Assembly: GCA_002364975.1 (NCBI GenBank)
Contig: DEYT01000128.1
Coordinates: 1-40,531, forward strand
Source: Opitutia bacterium UBA3151
GTDB lineage: Bacteria; Verrucomicrobiota; Verrucomicrobiia; Opitutales; Seribacteraceae
Length of the DNA stretch: 40,531 bases
Reading direction: 5' to 3'
Position 1 is the stretch's first letter. The number at the start of each line of letters is the position of its first letter. Shown piece by piece: positions 1-7,453 of the stretch. The notes below the pieces were generated by a model, which was not told where the DNA came from, did not search any database, and saw only the letters and a program-made list of their open reading frames with translations. The translations under genes and the position numbers were made by a program.

Positions 1-38
1 CCCCAATTGTGGAAGTTCGGATACTAAAGAAGACATCA

Positions 39-91
39 AACCAACATCCTAATTTTACTCTTTGCCTCCTCCATATAACTGGATGTTGGTT
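39..91. repeat. 11-bp perfect inverted repeat with a 31-nt loop
   Basis: AACCAACATCC at 39-49 is perfectly complementary to GGATGTTGGTT at 81-91. The loop is pyrimidine-rich and contains CCTCCTCC. No T-tract follows on the plus strand, so it is not an obvious terminator for that strand. It lies about 95 bases upstream of the first gene. It could be an RNA structure of a transcript entering from the left or a protein-binding site; nothing in the sequence decides between these. The rest of 1-185 holds no gene that I can support. Confidence 0.4.
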
Positions 92-185
92 AATGTTTCA
101 AATCTATATCAAGTTAGAATTTAAAATCTTGATGATGGGCTCCCACTTCTTGATTCCAGTCCGAAGTTTTATTATGTAATGAGTC

Positions 186-638
186 GTGGTTTGGAAATTT
201 ATAACTATAGTTGGTTTTGTTATATTCATCTCTTCCTGTTCATCAGACGGGGGTGAAAGCGATGAAGAGATTTCTGAAAAACCTATTTTAAAAAATGCAG
301 CCGAATCCGAGGTCAAGGATGGGCACATAATTTTAAGGTATGAAAACGGTTCTCCAAAAGAAGAATTTCTGCTTGTAAAAGGTAAGAAAAATGGATCCTT
401 TAAAGTTTGGTACGAAGATGGGCAGTTAGCCAAGCAAGGAAAAATGGTAGATGATCGATGGGATGGTCAATATCAGGAATGGCGACCTGATGGAACTCAA
501 AAGCTCAAGGGAAGCTATGTGAATGGCATGCAGGATGGGGAATGGAATTTCTACAGCAAAGAAGGAAAGGCACTTCCTCCGGTTTTGTTTGAAATGGGAA
601 AAGAAGTAACGCGAGAGCTACCAGATTTAGGGTTCTAA
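186..638 (+). CDS. Lipoprotein with MORN/YwqK-like repeats
   Basis: Predicted lipoprotein of 150 residues. A short signal sequence ends in a lipobox (ISSC, Cys about residue 18), followed by an acidic linker rich in Ser, Glu and Asp. Residues about 50-140 carry repeats of the type YENGSPKEEF, WYEDGQLAKQG, WRPDGTQKLKG and DGEWNFYSKEGK. This is the pattern of MORN-like repeats found in proteins annotated as YwqK-family antitoxins. The start is GTG; no ATG lies in frame between the preceding stop and the lipobox, and no clear ribosome binding site is visible. The gene is convergent with a second MORN-like lipoprotein and their 3' ends overlap by 12 bases. No toxin gene is adjacent, so a toxin-antitoxin role is not supported. 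The biochemical function is unknown. Confidence 0.75.
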   Translation: MVWKFITIVGFVIFISSCSSDGGESDEEISEKPILKNAAESEVKDGHIILRYENGSPKEEFLLVKGKKNGSFKVWYEDGQLAKQGKMVDDRWDGQYQEWRPDGTQKLKGSYVNGMQDGEWNFYSKEGKALPPVLFEMGKEVTRELPDLGF

Positions 639-1244
639 TATTTTGCCCACTCCATGGGTAAATTCCTCAATTTTTAAAATCGAGCCATCTTCTTGGTATT
701 GATAAAGGATACCGTTTCCATTCTTGAGATTGGTGTGAGGACAGGGCTCTCCGCTTGGGGTCCATACTTTCGCGGAAACAGCCAAGCCGGTCTTACTAAT
801 CGATACAGAAGCCGGAAGTCCGGAGGTGTAAAAACTTTTCCACTGGCCGTCGACTTCGCCATCCGAGGTTTGTCCGATTACTTTTAACCTACCATTCGGA
901 TGCCAACCTTTAAATTCTCCTTCATAGCGATCTTGGTGCCAATCGGTCTTGGCACGAATGCTTCCATTCGGATGCCATTCGAGCCAAACTCCTTCTTTTT
1001 GTCCTTTTTTTAAAAAACCCAGCAAGGTAATCGCGTCTTCCGAATCGGTTTGCTTTACCCAACCAGTAAATGGTTCTTCTTCAAGGTCCACATAGAGCTG
1101 GATCATTCCGTACATCAACTTTCGCTCTAAGGAATCCAAGGAAACCGCCTCCACCTTTGCTTCTTCCAGAATTTTGGAATCCTGAAGATCTGGAATTCCA
1201 CAACTGGCAAAGAAAAATAAGCTAAGAATGATAGCCTTTGCCAA
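627..1244 (-). CDS. Lipoprotein with MORN/YwqK-like repeats
   Basis: Second predicted MORN-like lipoprotein. I place the start at a TTG at 1244 because the protein then begins with a compact lipoprotein signal (MAKAIILSLFFFASC); a longer reading from a TTG at 1289 adds 15 residues before it. The middle holds repeats such as GVWLEWHPNGSIRAKT, GEFKGWHPNGRLKVIG and GQWKSFYTSGLP, then ILYQYQEDGS near the end. It is related in design to the lipoprotein on the facing strand and overlaps it tail to tail by 12 bases. The pair may have arisen by inverted duplication, though similarity outside the repeats is low. It is probably anchored in the outer membrane; the function is unknown. Confidence 0.72.
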   Translation of the reverse strand: MAKAIILSLFFFASCGIPDLQDSKILEEAKVEAVSLDSLERKLMYGMIQLYVDLEEEPFTGWVKQTDSEDAITLLGFLKKGQKEGVWLEWHPNGSIRAKTDWHQDRYEGEFKGWHPNGRLKVIGQTSDGEVDGQWKSFYTSGLPASVSISKTGLAVSAKVWTPSGEPCPHTNLKNGNGILYQYQEDGSILKIEEFTHGVGKILEP

Positions 1245-1346
1245 GGGAGGGCTACCATCTGAAGACTGAATGGAAACGAAAGAGTTCAAACTGGAATCGG
1301 TAATCTCATTGCCGAGAGTTGCTATGAACTGTATAAGATATGCTGC

Positions 1347-2960
1347 ATGATTTTCATCAAAGAAGTGAATTTAGCCTTCGGGCACAAGAAAGTATTTCAA
1401 GAGATTTCGGAAACCATTGGAACCCGAGATCGGATTGCATTGGTTGGTTCCAATGGATCCGGAAAGACTACCTTTTTACGAATGTTAATGGGGGAGGTGG
1501 AACCCGATGAAGGGGAAGTGCAAAAGCCAGACTATGCAACCATAGGATACTTGCCCCAAGATGGAATCTCGGTGGGTGGTCATTCTCTAAGAGAAGAAGC
1601 AGAAACTGCATTTGCCGGTGCGGTTGGACTCAAGGAAAAGCTGGACCAAGCCGAGACGGAGCTTGGAGAGATGGAGCCTGACACCGAAGAATTTTACGAT
1701 CTCATTGATCAAATGGGGGCATGGGAAGAGCAACTTGCGTCCTTTGAACCCGAGAAGATGAATGCCCGAATTGAAAAGATCATGATGGGTATGGGTTTTT
1801 CCATCCAGGACATGGATCGGCAATTGGAAGAATTCTCGGGGGGGTGGCAAATGCGGATTGCACTGGGAAAACTTCTTCTTCAAGCCCCTTCCCTTTTAAT
1901 CCTGGACGAGCCCACTAATCACTTGGATGTCGTTTCTCAAAATTGGTTGGAGCATTACCTCAAGAATTATCAGGGATCGATTCTGGTAATCTCGCACGAC
2001 CGGGCTTTTCTGGAATCGGTAACGGAGCGTACGATCGAGCTGAAAATGGGAAAGCTTAATCATTATAAAGGAAATTATTCCTTTTACATTCAAGAAAGTG
2101 CGGCGAGAATGGAAAGGCAAAGGAAGGCTTCGGTAAATCAAAAGAAAGAGATTCAGAAGGAGAAGGAATTCATCAACCGTTTCCGCTCCAATGTGAAGAA
2201 AGCAGCCATGGTTCAAAGTCGAATTAAAGCTTTGGAGAAGATGGAAATCATCAAGCCTGAAGCCGAAGAAAAAAAGATATATTTCCGTTTTCCATCTTCC
2301 CCGCCCGCGAGTCATAAAGTGGTAGAACTGGAGGGGCTCAAGAAGTCTTATGATGACTTAAAGGTTTTTGATGGCTTGGATTTGCGAATCGAAAAGGGGG
2401 ATCGAATTGCGGTGGTCGGGGTCAATGGTGCGGGGAAATCAACCTTGGTACGGATTCTGGCGGGGGTGGAGCCCTATCAGTCAGGAAAGCGGGAAGTCGG
2501 GGTTAATACAGTAATTGGATATTTTGCCCAGCATCAAGCCGAAGAATTAAATCCCAGTCATGAAGTTCTTGAAGAGGTGGAATCCTCCTTGCACGATAAT
2601 CCGGACGCAAATCCGAGAGCGGCTCTGGGTGCTTTATTGTTCAGTGGTAATGATGTTTTTAAGAAGACATCGGTTCTTTCTGGTGGAGAACGAAACCGGG
2701 TAGCCCTGGCAAAATTGTTAATGAAGCCATGCAACTTTCTGATCATGGATGAGCCGACCAATCACTTGGATATTCGAAGTAAGGAAGTTCTACAGGAAGC
2801 CCTGAATTTATTTGATGGAACTGCGATTATTGTAAGTCATGATCGGTCTTTTTTAGATGAAGTGGTGACCAAGGTATTGGAGGTTTCACCCAGCAAGACG
2901 AGAATGCTGACCTGTAATGTTTCGGAATATATGGAACGCTTAGATTTGGAACGGGGATGA
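1347..2960 (+). CDS. ABC-F family ATP-binding protein (YbiT/Uup type)
   Basis: Duplicated ABC ATPase of 537 residues with no membrane segments, as in the ABC-F family of ribosome-associated translation factors. The first cassette has a Walker A motif GSNGSGKTT (about 34-42), signature FSGGWQMRIAL (about 163) and Walker B LLILDEPTNHLD (about 183). A charged linker of roughly 245-300 follows. The second cassette has GVNGAGKST (about 357), LSGGERNRVAL (about 445) and FLIMDEPTNHLD (about 467). The glutamates that follow the Walker B aspartates are present, so both sites look able to hydrolyse ATP. ABC-F proteins act in the cytoplasm on stalled or initiating ribosomes. The exact subfamily (YbiT-like, Uup-like or EttA-like) cannot be fixed by eye. 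It is followed after 41 bases by tdk on the same strand. Confidence 0.93.
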   Translation: MIFIKEVNLAFGHKKVFQEISETIGTRDRIALVGSNGSGKTTFLRMLMGEVEPDEGEVQKPDYATIGYLPQDGISVGGHSLREEAETAFAGAVGLKEKLDQAETELGEMEPDTEEFYDLIDQMGAWEEQLASFEPEKMNARIEKIMMGMGFSIQDMDRQLEEFSGGWQMRIALGKLLLQAPSLLILDEPTNHLDVVSQNWLEHYLKNYQGSILVISHDRAFLESVTERTIELKMGKLNHYKGNYSFYIQESAARMERQRKASVNQKKEIQKEKEFINRFRSNVKKAAMVQSRIKALEKMEIIKPEAEEKKIYFRFPSSPPASHKVVELEGLKKSYDDLKVFDGLDLRIEKGDRIAVVGVNGAGKSTLVRILAGVEPYQSGKREVGVNTVIGYFAQHQAEELNPSHEVLEEVESSLHDNPDANPRAALGALLFSGNDVFKKTSVLSGGERNRVALAKLLMKPCNFLIMDEPTNHLDIRSKEVLQEALNLFDGTAIIVSHDRSFLDEVVTKVLEVSPSKTRMLTCNVSEYMERLDLERG

Positions 2961-3001
2961 TGATGCTTGCCAGAGATTAAAAGTTTTGTCCCTCTAAAGA
3001 C

Positions 3002-3583
3002 ATGGCCAAGTTGTATTTTCATTACTCCTCGATGAATGCAGGAAAATCGACGGCTTTATTACAAGCCCATCATAATTACGGGGAGCGGGGAATGAAAACT
3101 TTTTTGCTGACCGCTTATCTTGATGACCGACATGGAGTGGGGGTGATCCGTTCAAGAATTGGAATTCAGCAGGAAGCCACCCCTTTTAGTAAGGGGGATA
3201 ATCTGCTGAATGTTGTAAGAAAAAAAAAGCAAGAGGATTCACTATCCTGCGTCCTAGTAGATGAAGCACAATTTCTGAGCAAAGAACAAGTGGTACAGCT
3301 CGCAGAAGTGGTAGATAAGGAAGGCATTCCAGTTCTGGCTTTTGGAATCCGAACGGATTTCCTAGCCGAGCCTTTTGAGGGAAGCCAATACTTGATGGCT
3401 TGGGCAGATGAGATTAAAGAAATTAAGACGATTTGCCACTGCGGTAAAAAAGCGACTATGAATGCCCGAATTGATATTTCTGGAAAGATGGAAATGGCAG
3501 GGGATCAAATCGAAATTGGCGGGAATGAACGATATGTTTCACTATGCCGTGCTTGTTATTACTCCAAAAATACAGGGCTTTGA
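3002..3583 (+). CDS. tdk: Thymidine kinase
   Basis: Type II thymidine kinase of 193 residues, phosphorylating thymidine to dTMP in the salvage pathway. The N-terminus (MAKLYFHYSSMNAGKSTALL) carries the P-loop and is very close to E. coli Tdk. The SRIGIQ segment follows, then LVDEAQFL (about 88-95) with the catalytic glutamate. Two Cys pairs near the C-terminus (ICHCGKK and LCRACYY) form the structural zinc site. The TGA stop codon sits in the loop of a hairpin that probably terminates the operon on the facing strand. Length and motifs are complete. Confidence 0.96.
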   Translation: MAKLYFHYSSMNAGKSTALLQAHHNYGERGMKTFLLTAYLDDRHGVGVIRSRIGIQQEATPFSKGDNLLNVVRKKKQEDSLSCVLVDEAQFLSKEQVVQLAEVVDKEGIPVLAFGIRTDFLAEPFEGSQYLMAWADEIKEIKTICHCGKKATMNARIDISGKMEMAGDQIEIGGNERYVSLCRACYYSKNTGL

Positions 3584-3593
3584 ACCAAGCCCT
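3574..3593 (-). terminator. Intrinsic terminator of the ptp-fn3k-hpt-yqaA operon
   Basis: AGGGCTT at 3574-3580 pairs perfectly with AAGCCCT at 3587-3593 across a 6-nt loop. Read on the minus strand, the hairpin is followed by GTATTTTTGG, giving a short T-tract. It begins 22 bases after the yqaA stop. The left arm and loop lie within the last codons of tdk, whose stop codon is in the loop. On the plus strand the tail (TCTCTGG) is poor, so it favours minus-strand termination. A second, weaker hairpin (3592-3608) overlaps it. Confidence 0.6.
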
Positions 3594-3615
3594 TCTCTGG
3601 CCGAGAGGCAGTATT

Positions 3616-4230
3616 TTAGGGAGCGGTCAAGCTTTTGAGCAGGACAAAGCCGCCAATTAATAAAGCCCCAAAAAGTAGGGCAAGCAGGTTGAAGTGCTTA
3701 TCCATTTTTTCTTTCATGGGCTCCCCAAATTTTGCAATTAGAATTGCGACAAGAAAGAATCGAGCAGATCGGCTGACCGCAGAAGCAAGAATGAAAGGGA
3801 GCAGGTTCATGCTCAATACTCCACTGGCAATGGTGAAAACCTTGTAGGGAATGGGAGAGAACCCCGCAAGAAAGACCAGAGGCCATCCCCATTCAACATA
3901 CCACTCGTTAATCCTCTGGAATTTAGCTTCGGTAAAGCCAGGTACATAAAGGTAGAAATAGGACTGCAAGCTTTCCCAACCTATGGCTCCAATTGCATAA
4001 CCTGCAAGACCGCCAAATACCGAAGCAATTGAACAGATTAAGGCAAATCGAAGAGCCTTTTTTAGGGCTCCGAGGCAAAGGGGTATTAAGAGGACATCGG
4101 GAGGGATCGGGAAAAAACTGGCTTCGGCAAAAGAAATACCAGCGAGCCAGGCAGAGGCCGATTTTTTCTCTGCAAGCGACAGTGTCCAATCATAAATTTC
4201 GCGGAGTGGATTACGAGTGCTTTGGCTCAT
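3616..4230 (-). CDS. YqaA-family (DedA/VTT-like) inner-membrane protein
   Basis: Polytopic membrane protein of 204 residues related to YqaA and the wider DedA/SNARE-associated (VTT) superfamily. Visible marks are FAEASFFPIPPDVLLIPLCLG near residues 33-53, with the acidic residue and Pro-rich re-entrant segment typical of the family. A second such motif, FLAGFSPIPYKVFTIASGVL (about 120-140), is followed by an Arg-containing helix and a final C-terminal transmembrane segment. DedA-like proteins are implicated in lipid flipping and proton-motive-force-linked transport; for YqaA the substrate is unknown. It is last in an operon, 10 bases after hpt, and followed by a terminator hairpin. Confidence 0.88.
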   Translation of the reverse strand: MSQSTRNPLREIYDWTLSLAEKKSASAWLAGISFAEASFFPIPPDVLLIPLCLGALKKALRFALICSIASVFGGLAGYAIGAIGWESLQSYFYLYVPGFTEAKFQRINEWYVEWGWPLVFLAGFSPIPYKVFTIASGVLSMNLLPFILASAVSRSARFFLVAILIAKFGEPMKEKMDKHFNLLALLFGALLIGGFVLLKSLTAP

Positions 4231-4240
4231 GAGTTAAAAG

Positions 4241-4780
4241 TTACTTTTCGTAAATGCTTGGCTTCAAGGTGCCAACATAAGGAAGCTGGCGATATTGCCC
4301 GGCATAATCCAGGCCATATCCGACCACGAATTCATCCGGAATAAAGAATCCCGACCAAGTCGCACGAAAATGGTTTTGTCTACGGTCTGGTTTATCTAAG
4401 AAAACGCAGGTCTTTAGAGAAGCTGGATTTTTAGAAAGAACTTCCTCAGAGACTCGTTGCATGGTATTCCCAGTATCTAGAATATCGTCGACCAAGAGCA
4501 CATCTTTACCTTCCACCTCCGATTTTAATGAACTAAGAATTCGGGGTGCGGTCTCCGGGTCCGTAGAATTTCCATAACTGGAAACCCGAAGGCAATCCAA
4601 GCGCAATGGGCTAGAAAGGTTTCGAATCAGGTCAGCGGCGAAAACAATGGCCCCATCAAGCAAGGTGACGAGGAGAATCTCACGACCTTCATAGTGGCGG
4701 TCAATTTCCAATCCAAGTTCTTGTATTCGCTTGCGAATGTCGTTTTCGTTGAGAAGAATTTTTTGAAGGTCGTTTTTCAC
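4241..4780 (-). CDS. hpt: Hypoxanthine phosphoribosyltransferase
   Basis: Purine salvage enzyme of 179 residues that transfers the phosphoribosyl group of PRPP to hypoxanthine, and possibly guanine. The PRPP-binding motif VLLVDDILDTGNTM (about 94-107) is complete, preceded by the active-site loop LRVSSYGNST (about 64-73). The C-terminal FVVGYGLDYAGQYRQLPYVG segment is the signature of bacterial Hpt. The ATG overlaps the 3' end of the fructosamine-kinase gene by 4 bases, which suggests translational coupling. Confidence 0.94.
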   Translation of the reverse strand: MKNDLQKILLNENDIRKRIQELGLEIDRHYEGREILLVTLLDGAIVFAADLIRNLSSPLRLDCLRVSSYGNSTDPETAPRILSSLKSEVEGKDVLLVDDILDTGNTMQRVSEEVLSKNPASLKTCVFLDKPDRRQNHFRATWSGFFIPDEFVVGYGLDYAGQYRQLPYVGTLKPSIYEK

Positions 4781-5664
4781 GGCAAGTGATGGACGAGGGT
4801 GTTTATGCTGGATTGGGCAGAGTTGGCATATCCACCACCAAAAAGGTTGAAGTGGTTCAGTTCGTGATACAGGTTGTAAAGAATCTTGCGTTCTGTAAAC
4901 CCCGAATCGAGCGGGTAAGTTTCTTGATACGCTTGATAGAAATCGCTCGAGAACCCACCGAACATGTAAGTAAATGCCAGGTCGGTCTCCCGATCACCGT
5001 AATAAGTGGCAGGATCAAAAATAAAGGGACTCCCTTTGGCATCATAGGAAGCGTTTCCTCCCCAAAGATCCCCATGAAGAAGGGAAGGGGTTGGGATATA
5101 ATCAGCAAAGAAAAAATCGAGCCCGGTGAGAAGGGTCTCAACTTGGTCAAATCTCTTTCCTTTTTGTTTCGCGAGTTCAAATTGGTGGATCAGGCGATGG
5201 GTGCGATAAAAATCCACCCAATTTTCCGACTTGGGATTTGGCTGGGGAGTTGCTCCGATGCAGTTGTCCATATCCCAGCCAAAAAAAGGTTTCTCCACTT
5301 GATGAAGCTGGGCAAGTTCTCTCCCCAGTTGCTTTTGTCCTGCTTTGGAAGAACTTCCTTGTTCCATGAATTCAAGAATAAGAAAGGACTTTCCCTCGGT
5401 TTCTCCAAATACGATAACCTGTGGCACTTGGATGGTGCCTGTTTCCTCAATTTCCATGAGGGCTCTGGCCTCGGCTTCAAAAAAAGGTAAAAACTTTAAG
5501 TTGTTTTGTTTGAGAAAATAAATCCGACCATCTTGGCCCTCGATTTTCGATGCCTGATTGATACATCCACCGATCACGGAGCTTCTGGTCTTGGATTGAT
5601 AAGCTTTGGCAGTTTTTTCGGAAATTGCACGATCAATGCTGATGTATTGCTGGGCATGACTCAT
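4777..5664 (-). CDS. Fructosamine kinase family protein (ketosamine-3-kinase)
   Basis: Member of the fructosamine/ketosamine-3-kinase family, 295 residues, with an aminoglycoside-phosphotransferase-like fold. Key features counted from the ATG at 5664: the ATP-binding lysine in YFLKQN (about 52), a conserved Glu in FEAEARAL, the catalytic loop HGDLWGGN (197-204) and the metal-binding DPATYYGDRE (217-226). The end NHFNLFGGGY is also typical of the family. A TTG at 5676 would add four residues; the ATG is preferred. Bacterial members phosphorylate ribulosamines and erythrulosamines on glycated proteins better than fructosamines. The gene starts 13 bases after the end of an LMW-PTP gene and overlaps hpt by 4 bases, so kinase and phosphatase are probably co-expressed. 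Confidence 0.92.
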   Translation of the reverse strand: MSHAQQYISIDRAISEKTAKAYQSKTRSSVIGGCINQASKIEGQDGRIYFLKQNNLKFLPFFEAEARALMEIEETGTIQVPQVIVFGETEGKSFLILEFMEQGSSSKAGQKQLGRELAQLHQVEKPFFGWDMDNCIGATPQPNPKSENWVDFYRTHRLIHQFELAKQKGKRFDQVETLLTGLDFFFADYIPTPSLLHGDLWGGNASYDAKGSPFIFDPATYYGDRETDLAFTYMFGGFSSDFYQAYQETYPLDSGFTERKILYNLYHELNHFNLFGGGYANSAQSSINTLVHHLP

Positions 5665-5677
5665 GGATTCGATCAAT

Positions 5678-6145
5678 TCATTTCAATTTTTTCTGCAACT
5701 CTTCGAGCAAGCGGGTACAGCCATCTTCTAGTAAATCTAGAACTTTTTCAAAGCCTGTGCCTCCCCCGTAGTAGGGATCCGGAACTTCGACATCTGAAGT
5801 CGAGACATAATCACAAAAGGTAAGAATCTTCTTCTTTGCCTCTTCATTCGGGGCTAGACGGGATAATTCAGAAAAGTTGAAATGGTCCATGGTGATCAAA
5901 AAATCGGCATTCTCAAAGTCATGATCCGTGACCATACGTGCTGTACCTGAAGTTTGAATATTTCGGTTGCGAGCTGCCTTTTGCATTCTGGAATCTGGTG
6001 GGTTTCCATGATGCTGGGAAATAGTTCCTGCAGAATCACAGGTTATTTTCCCCTGAAGTTCCCTGTCATTGAGCAATTTTTTGAAAGTGGCCTCTGCGGC
6101 AGGAGAACGACAAATGTTGCCCCAACAAACGAATACGATATGCAT
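5678..6145 (-). CDS. Low-molecular-weight protein-tyrosine-phosphatase family
   Basis: LMW-PTP family phosphatase of 155 residues. The start is set at the ATG at 6145 because this puts the catalytic P-loop CWGNICRS at residues 7-14, as is normal; a TTG at 6166 would add seven residues. The nucleophile is Cys7, Arg13 binds phosphate, and the general acid lies in VPDPYYGG (Asp123). Family members act on phosphotyrosine, but in some bacteria a paralogue encoded beside fructosamine kinase dephosphorylates protein-bound ribulosamine 5-phosphate. The position directly upstream of the fructosamine-kinase gene makes that role attractive here, though the sequence alone does not prove it. Confidence 0.93.
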   Translation of the reverse strand: MHIVFVCWGNICRSPAAEATFKKLLNDRELQGKITCDSAGTISQHHGNPPDSRMQKAARNRNIQTSGTARMVTDHDFENADFLITMDHFNFSELSRLAPNEEAKKKILTFCDYVSTSDVEVPDPYYGGGTGFEKVLDLLEDGCTRLLEELQKKLK

Positions 6146-6243
6146 AATAACTGCAAGCCATGCCAAGGATTTAGAGTTAATTCAAGGAGTAAAATAAAAA
6201 AGAAATTCACTAGGCTAAACTTTTTACGCATATATTAAAAAAC

Positions 6244-7107
6244 ATGAGTAAGAAAATAACGATTCTAGGATGCGGATATCTAGGTAAGGCCTTGGCGGAA
6301 GCTTCTTTGGCCATGGACTGGGAAGTGTCGGCTTTTACCAGAAATGAAGCAACTGCGAAGGACCTAAGAGTAGCCGGCATCCATCATGTTGTTGTAGGCA
6401 GGTTGGAGGATCAGGCTTGGCATTCCAAATTGAGCTTCGAGCAGGATTATATCGTGAACTGTGTAGGTGCGGCTGCCCCGAATCTAGATGGCTATCGTCA
6501 ATCCTACTTGGGTGGTTTACGATCGATTAACGAGTGGTTACAGGATGATCGCAGATGTACCTTTATCTTTACCAGTAGTACTTCCGTGTATCCACAGAGC
6601 CAAGGGGAGGTGGTGGACGAGACTTTCAGCCATTCTGGAGTTTCCGAACGAGGAAAAATTCTTTTAGAAGCAGAAGAGGAGTGTATGGCTTTGAATGCAG
6701 AAAAGAGAAGAAGTTTTGTTTTAAGGTTGGCAGGACTGTATGGCCCAGGCCGGCACTTGTTGATTGATAAGGTGAAACGGGGAGAAATCATAAGTGGAAG
6801 CGGAAACAGAATATTAAATCTTATTCATCGGGATGACGCGGTGAAAGCAATGATTCAGGTTTTCAAGCAAACCAATCCAAAAGAGGGTAAAATTTACAAT
6901 GTTTCTGATAACGAATGGGCAAATAGAAGGGAGATTGTTGACTGGATTGCCGGGGCCTTAAGTTTGCCCAAGGTTGCCTTTGATGATCAAGAATTGATGG
7001 GTGCTCCCAATCGAAAAGTATCGAGTGATCGAATACGCAATGAAACCGGCTGGAGCCCTTTTTATTCGTCTTTTCGGAAAGCATACCAAGAAATGCTTGC
7101 AAGCTAG
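6244..7107 (+). CDS. NAD(P)-dependent epimerase/dehydratase family protein (SDR, YeeZ-like)
   Basis: Extended short-chain dehydrogenase/reductase-like protein of 287 residues. The dinucleotide-binding motif is ILGCGYLGKAL (7-17). Other marks are NCVGAAAPN in the middle of the Rossmann fold, FTSSTSVYPQ (about 109-118) and LRLAGLYGPGRH, then a C-terminal substrate domain with LNLIHRDD and IYNVSDNEW, all as in NAD-dependent epimerases of the YeeZ type. The expected YxxxK is not clear, because the place where Tyr should precede Lys reads RGKILLEAE, so catalysis may differ. The substrate is unknown. The gene is divergent from the LMW-PTP operon and is followed by ybaB after 24 bases. Confidence 0.82.
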   Translation: MSKKITILGCGYLGKALAEASLAMDWEVSAFTRNEATAKDLRVAGIHHVVVGRLEDQAWHSKLSFEQDYIVNCVGAAAPNLDGYRQSYLGGLRSINEWLQDDRRCTFIFTSSTSVYPQSQGEVVDETFSHSGVSERGKILLEAEEECMALNAEKRRSFVLRLAGLYGPGRHLLIDKVKRGEIISGSGNRILNLIHRDDAVKAMIQVFKQTNPKEGKIYNVSDNEWANRREIVDWIAGALSLPKVAFDDQELMGAPNRKVSSDRIRNETGWSPFYSSFRKAYQEMLAS

Positions 7108-7131
7108 GTTCTGAATTCTTTCAATAGGTTC

Positions 7132-7440
7132 ATGGTAGGCGTAGGAAAATTACTTAAACAAGCACAGAAAATGCAACAAAAGATGGAAGAGGCACAATCT
7201 CTTCTTTCCCAAGAGCTGATTGAGGTAAGCGGTGGAGGTGGTGCGGTAACCGTCAGTGTTACCGGTCAAGGTGAATTTAAGAGTTTAAATTTGGATCCTG
7301 AGTTTCTCAAGGAAGACCCCGAGTTTGTTTCCGAAGCGATTCTTCAAGCAATCGTAGATGCATCTGAGCAAGCCAAGAAAAAAAGTGATGAAACCATGAG
7401 TGGGTTGACTGGTGGCATGCAGATGCCTGGCTTATTCTAA
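7132..7440 (+). CDS. YbaB/EbfC family nucleoid-associated protein
   Basis: Small DNA-binding protein of 102 residues. The N-terminal helix (KLLKQAQKMQQKMEEAQSLL) is followed by a beta region (ELIEVSGGGGAVTVSVTGQG) and a C-terminal helix with AIVDASEQAKKKS, the exact build of the YbaB/EbfC family. It acts as a dimer on DNA. It is encoded directly before recR, as in many bacteria, although dnaX is not present beside it here. Confidence 0.94.
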   Translation: MVGVGKLLKQAQKMQQKMEEAQSLLSQELIEVSGGGGAVTVSVTGQGEFKSLNLDPEFLKEDPEFVSEAILQAIVDASEQAKKKSDETMSGLTGGMQMPGLF

Positions 7441-7453
7441 ATCATTTATAACT

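Noticed and set aside
104..433. Open frame on the minus strand opposite the first lipoprotein
   Set aside because: Antisense to a gene with a clear lipobox and repeats; the translation is low in structure and has no ribosome-binding context.
186..1244. Toxin-antitoxin locus
   Set aside because: Both genes are lipoproteins with MORN-like repeats; the antitoxin label is only a database family name and no toxin is adjacent.
4786..5490. 234-residue open frame on the plus strand
   Set aside because: Antisense to the fructosamine-kinase gene, which has complete catalytic motifs.
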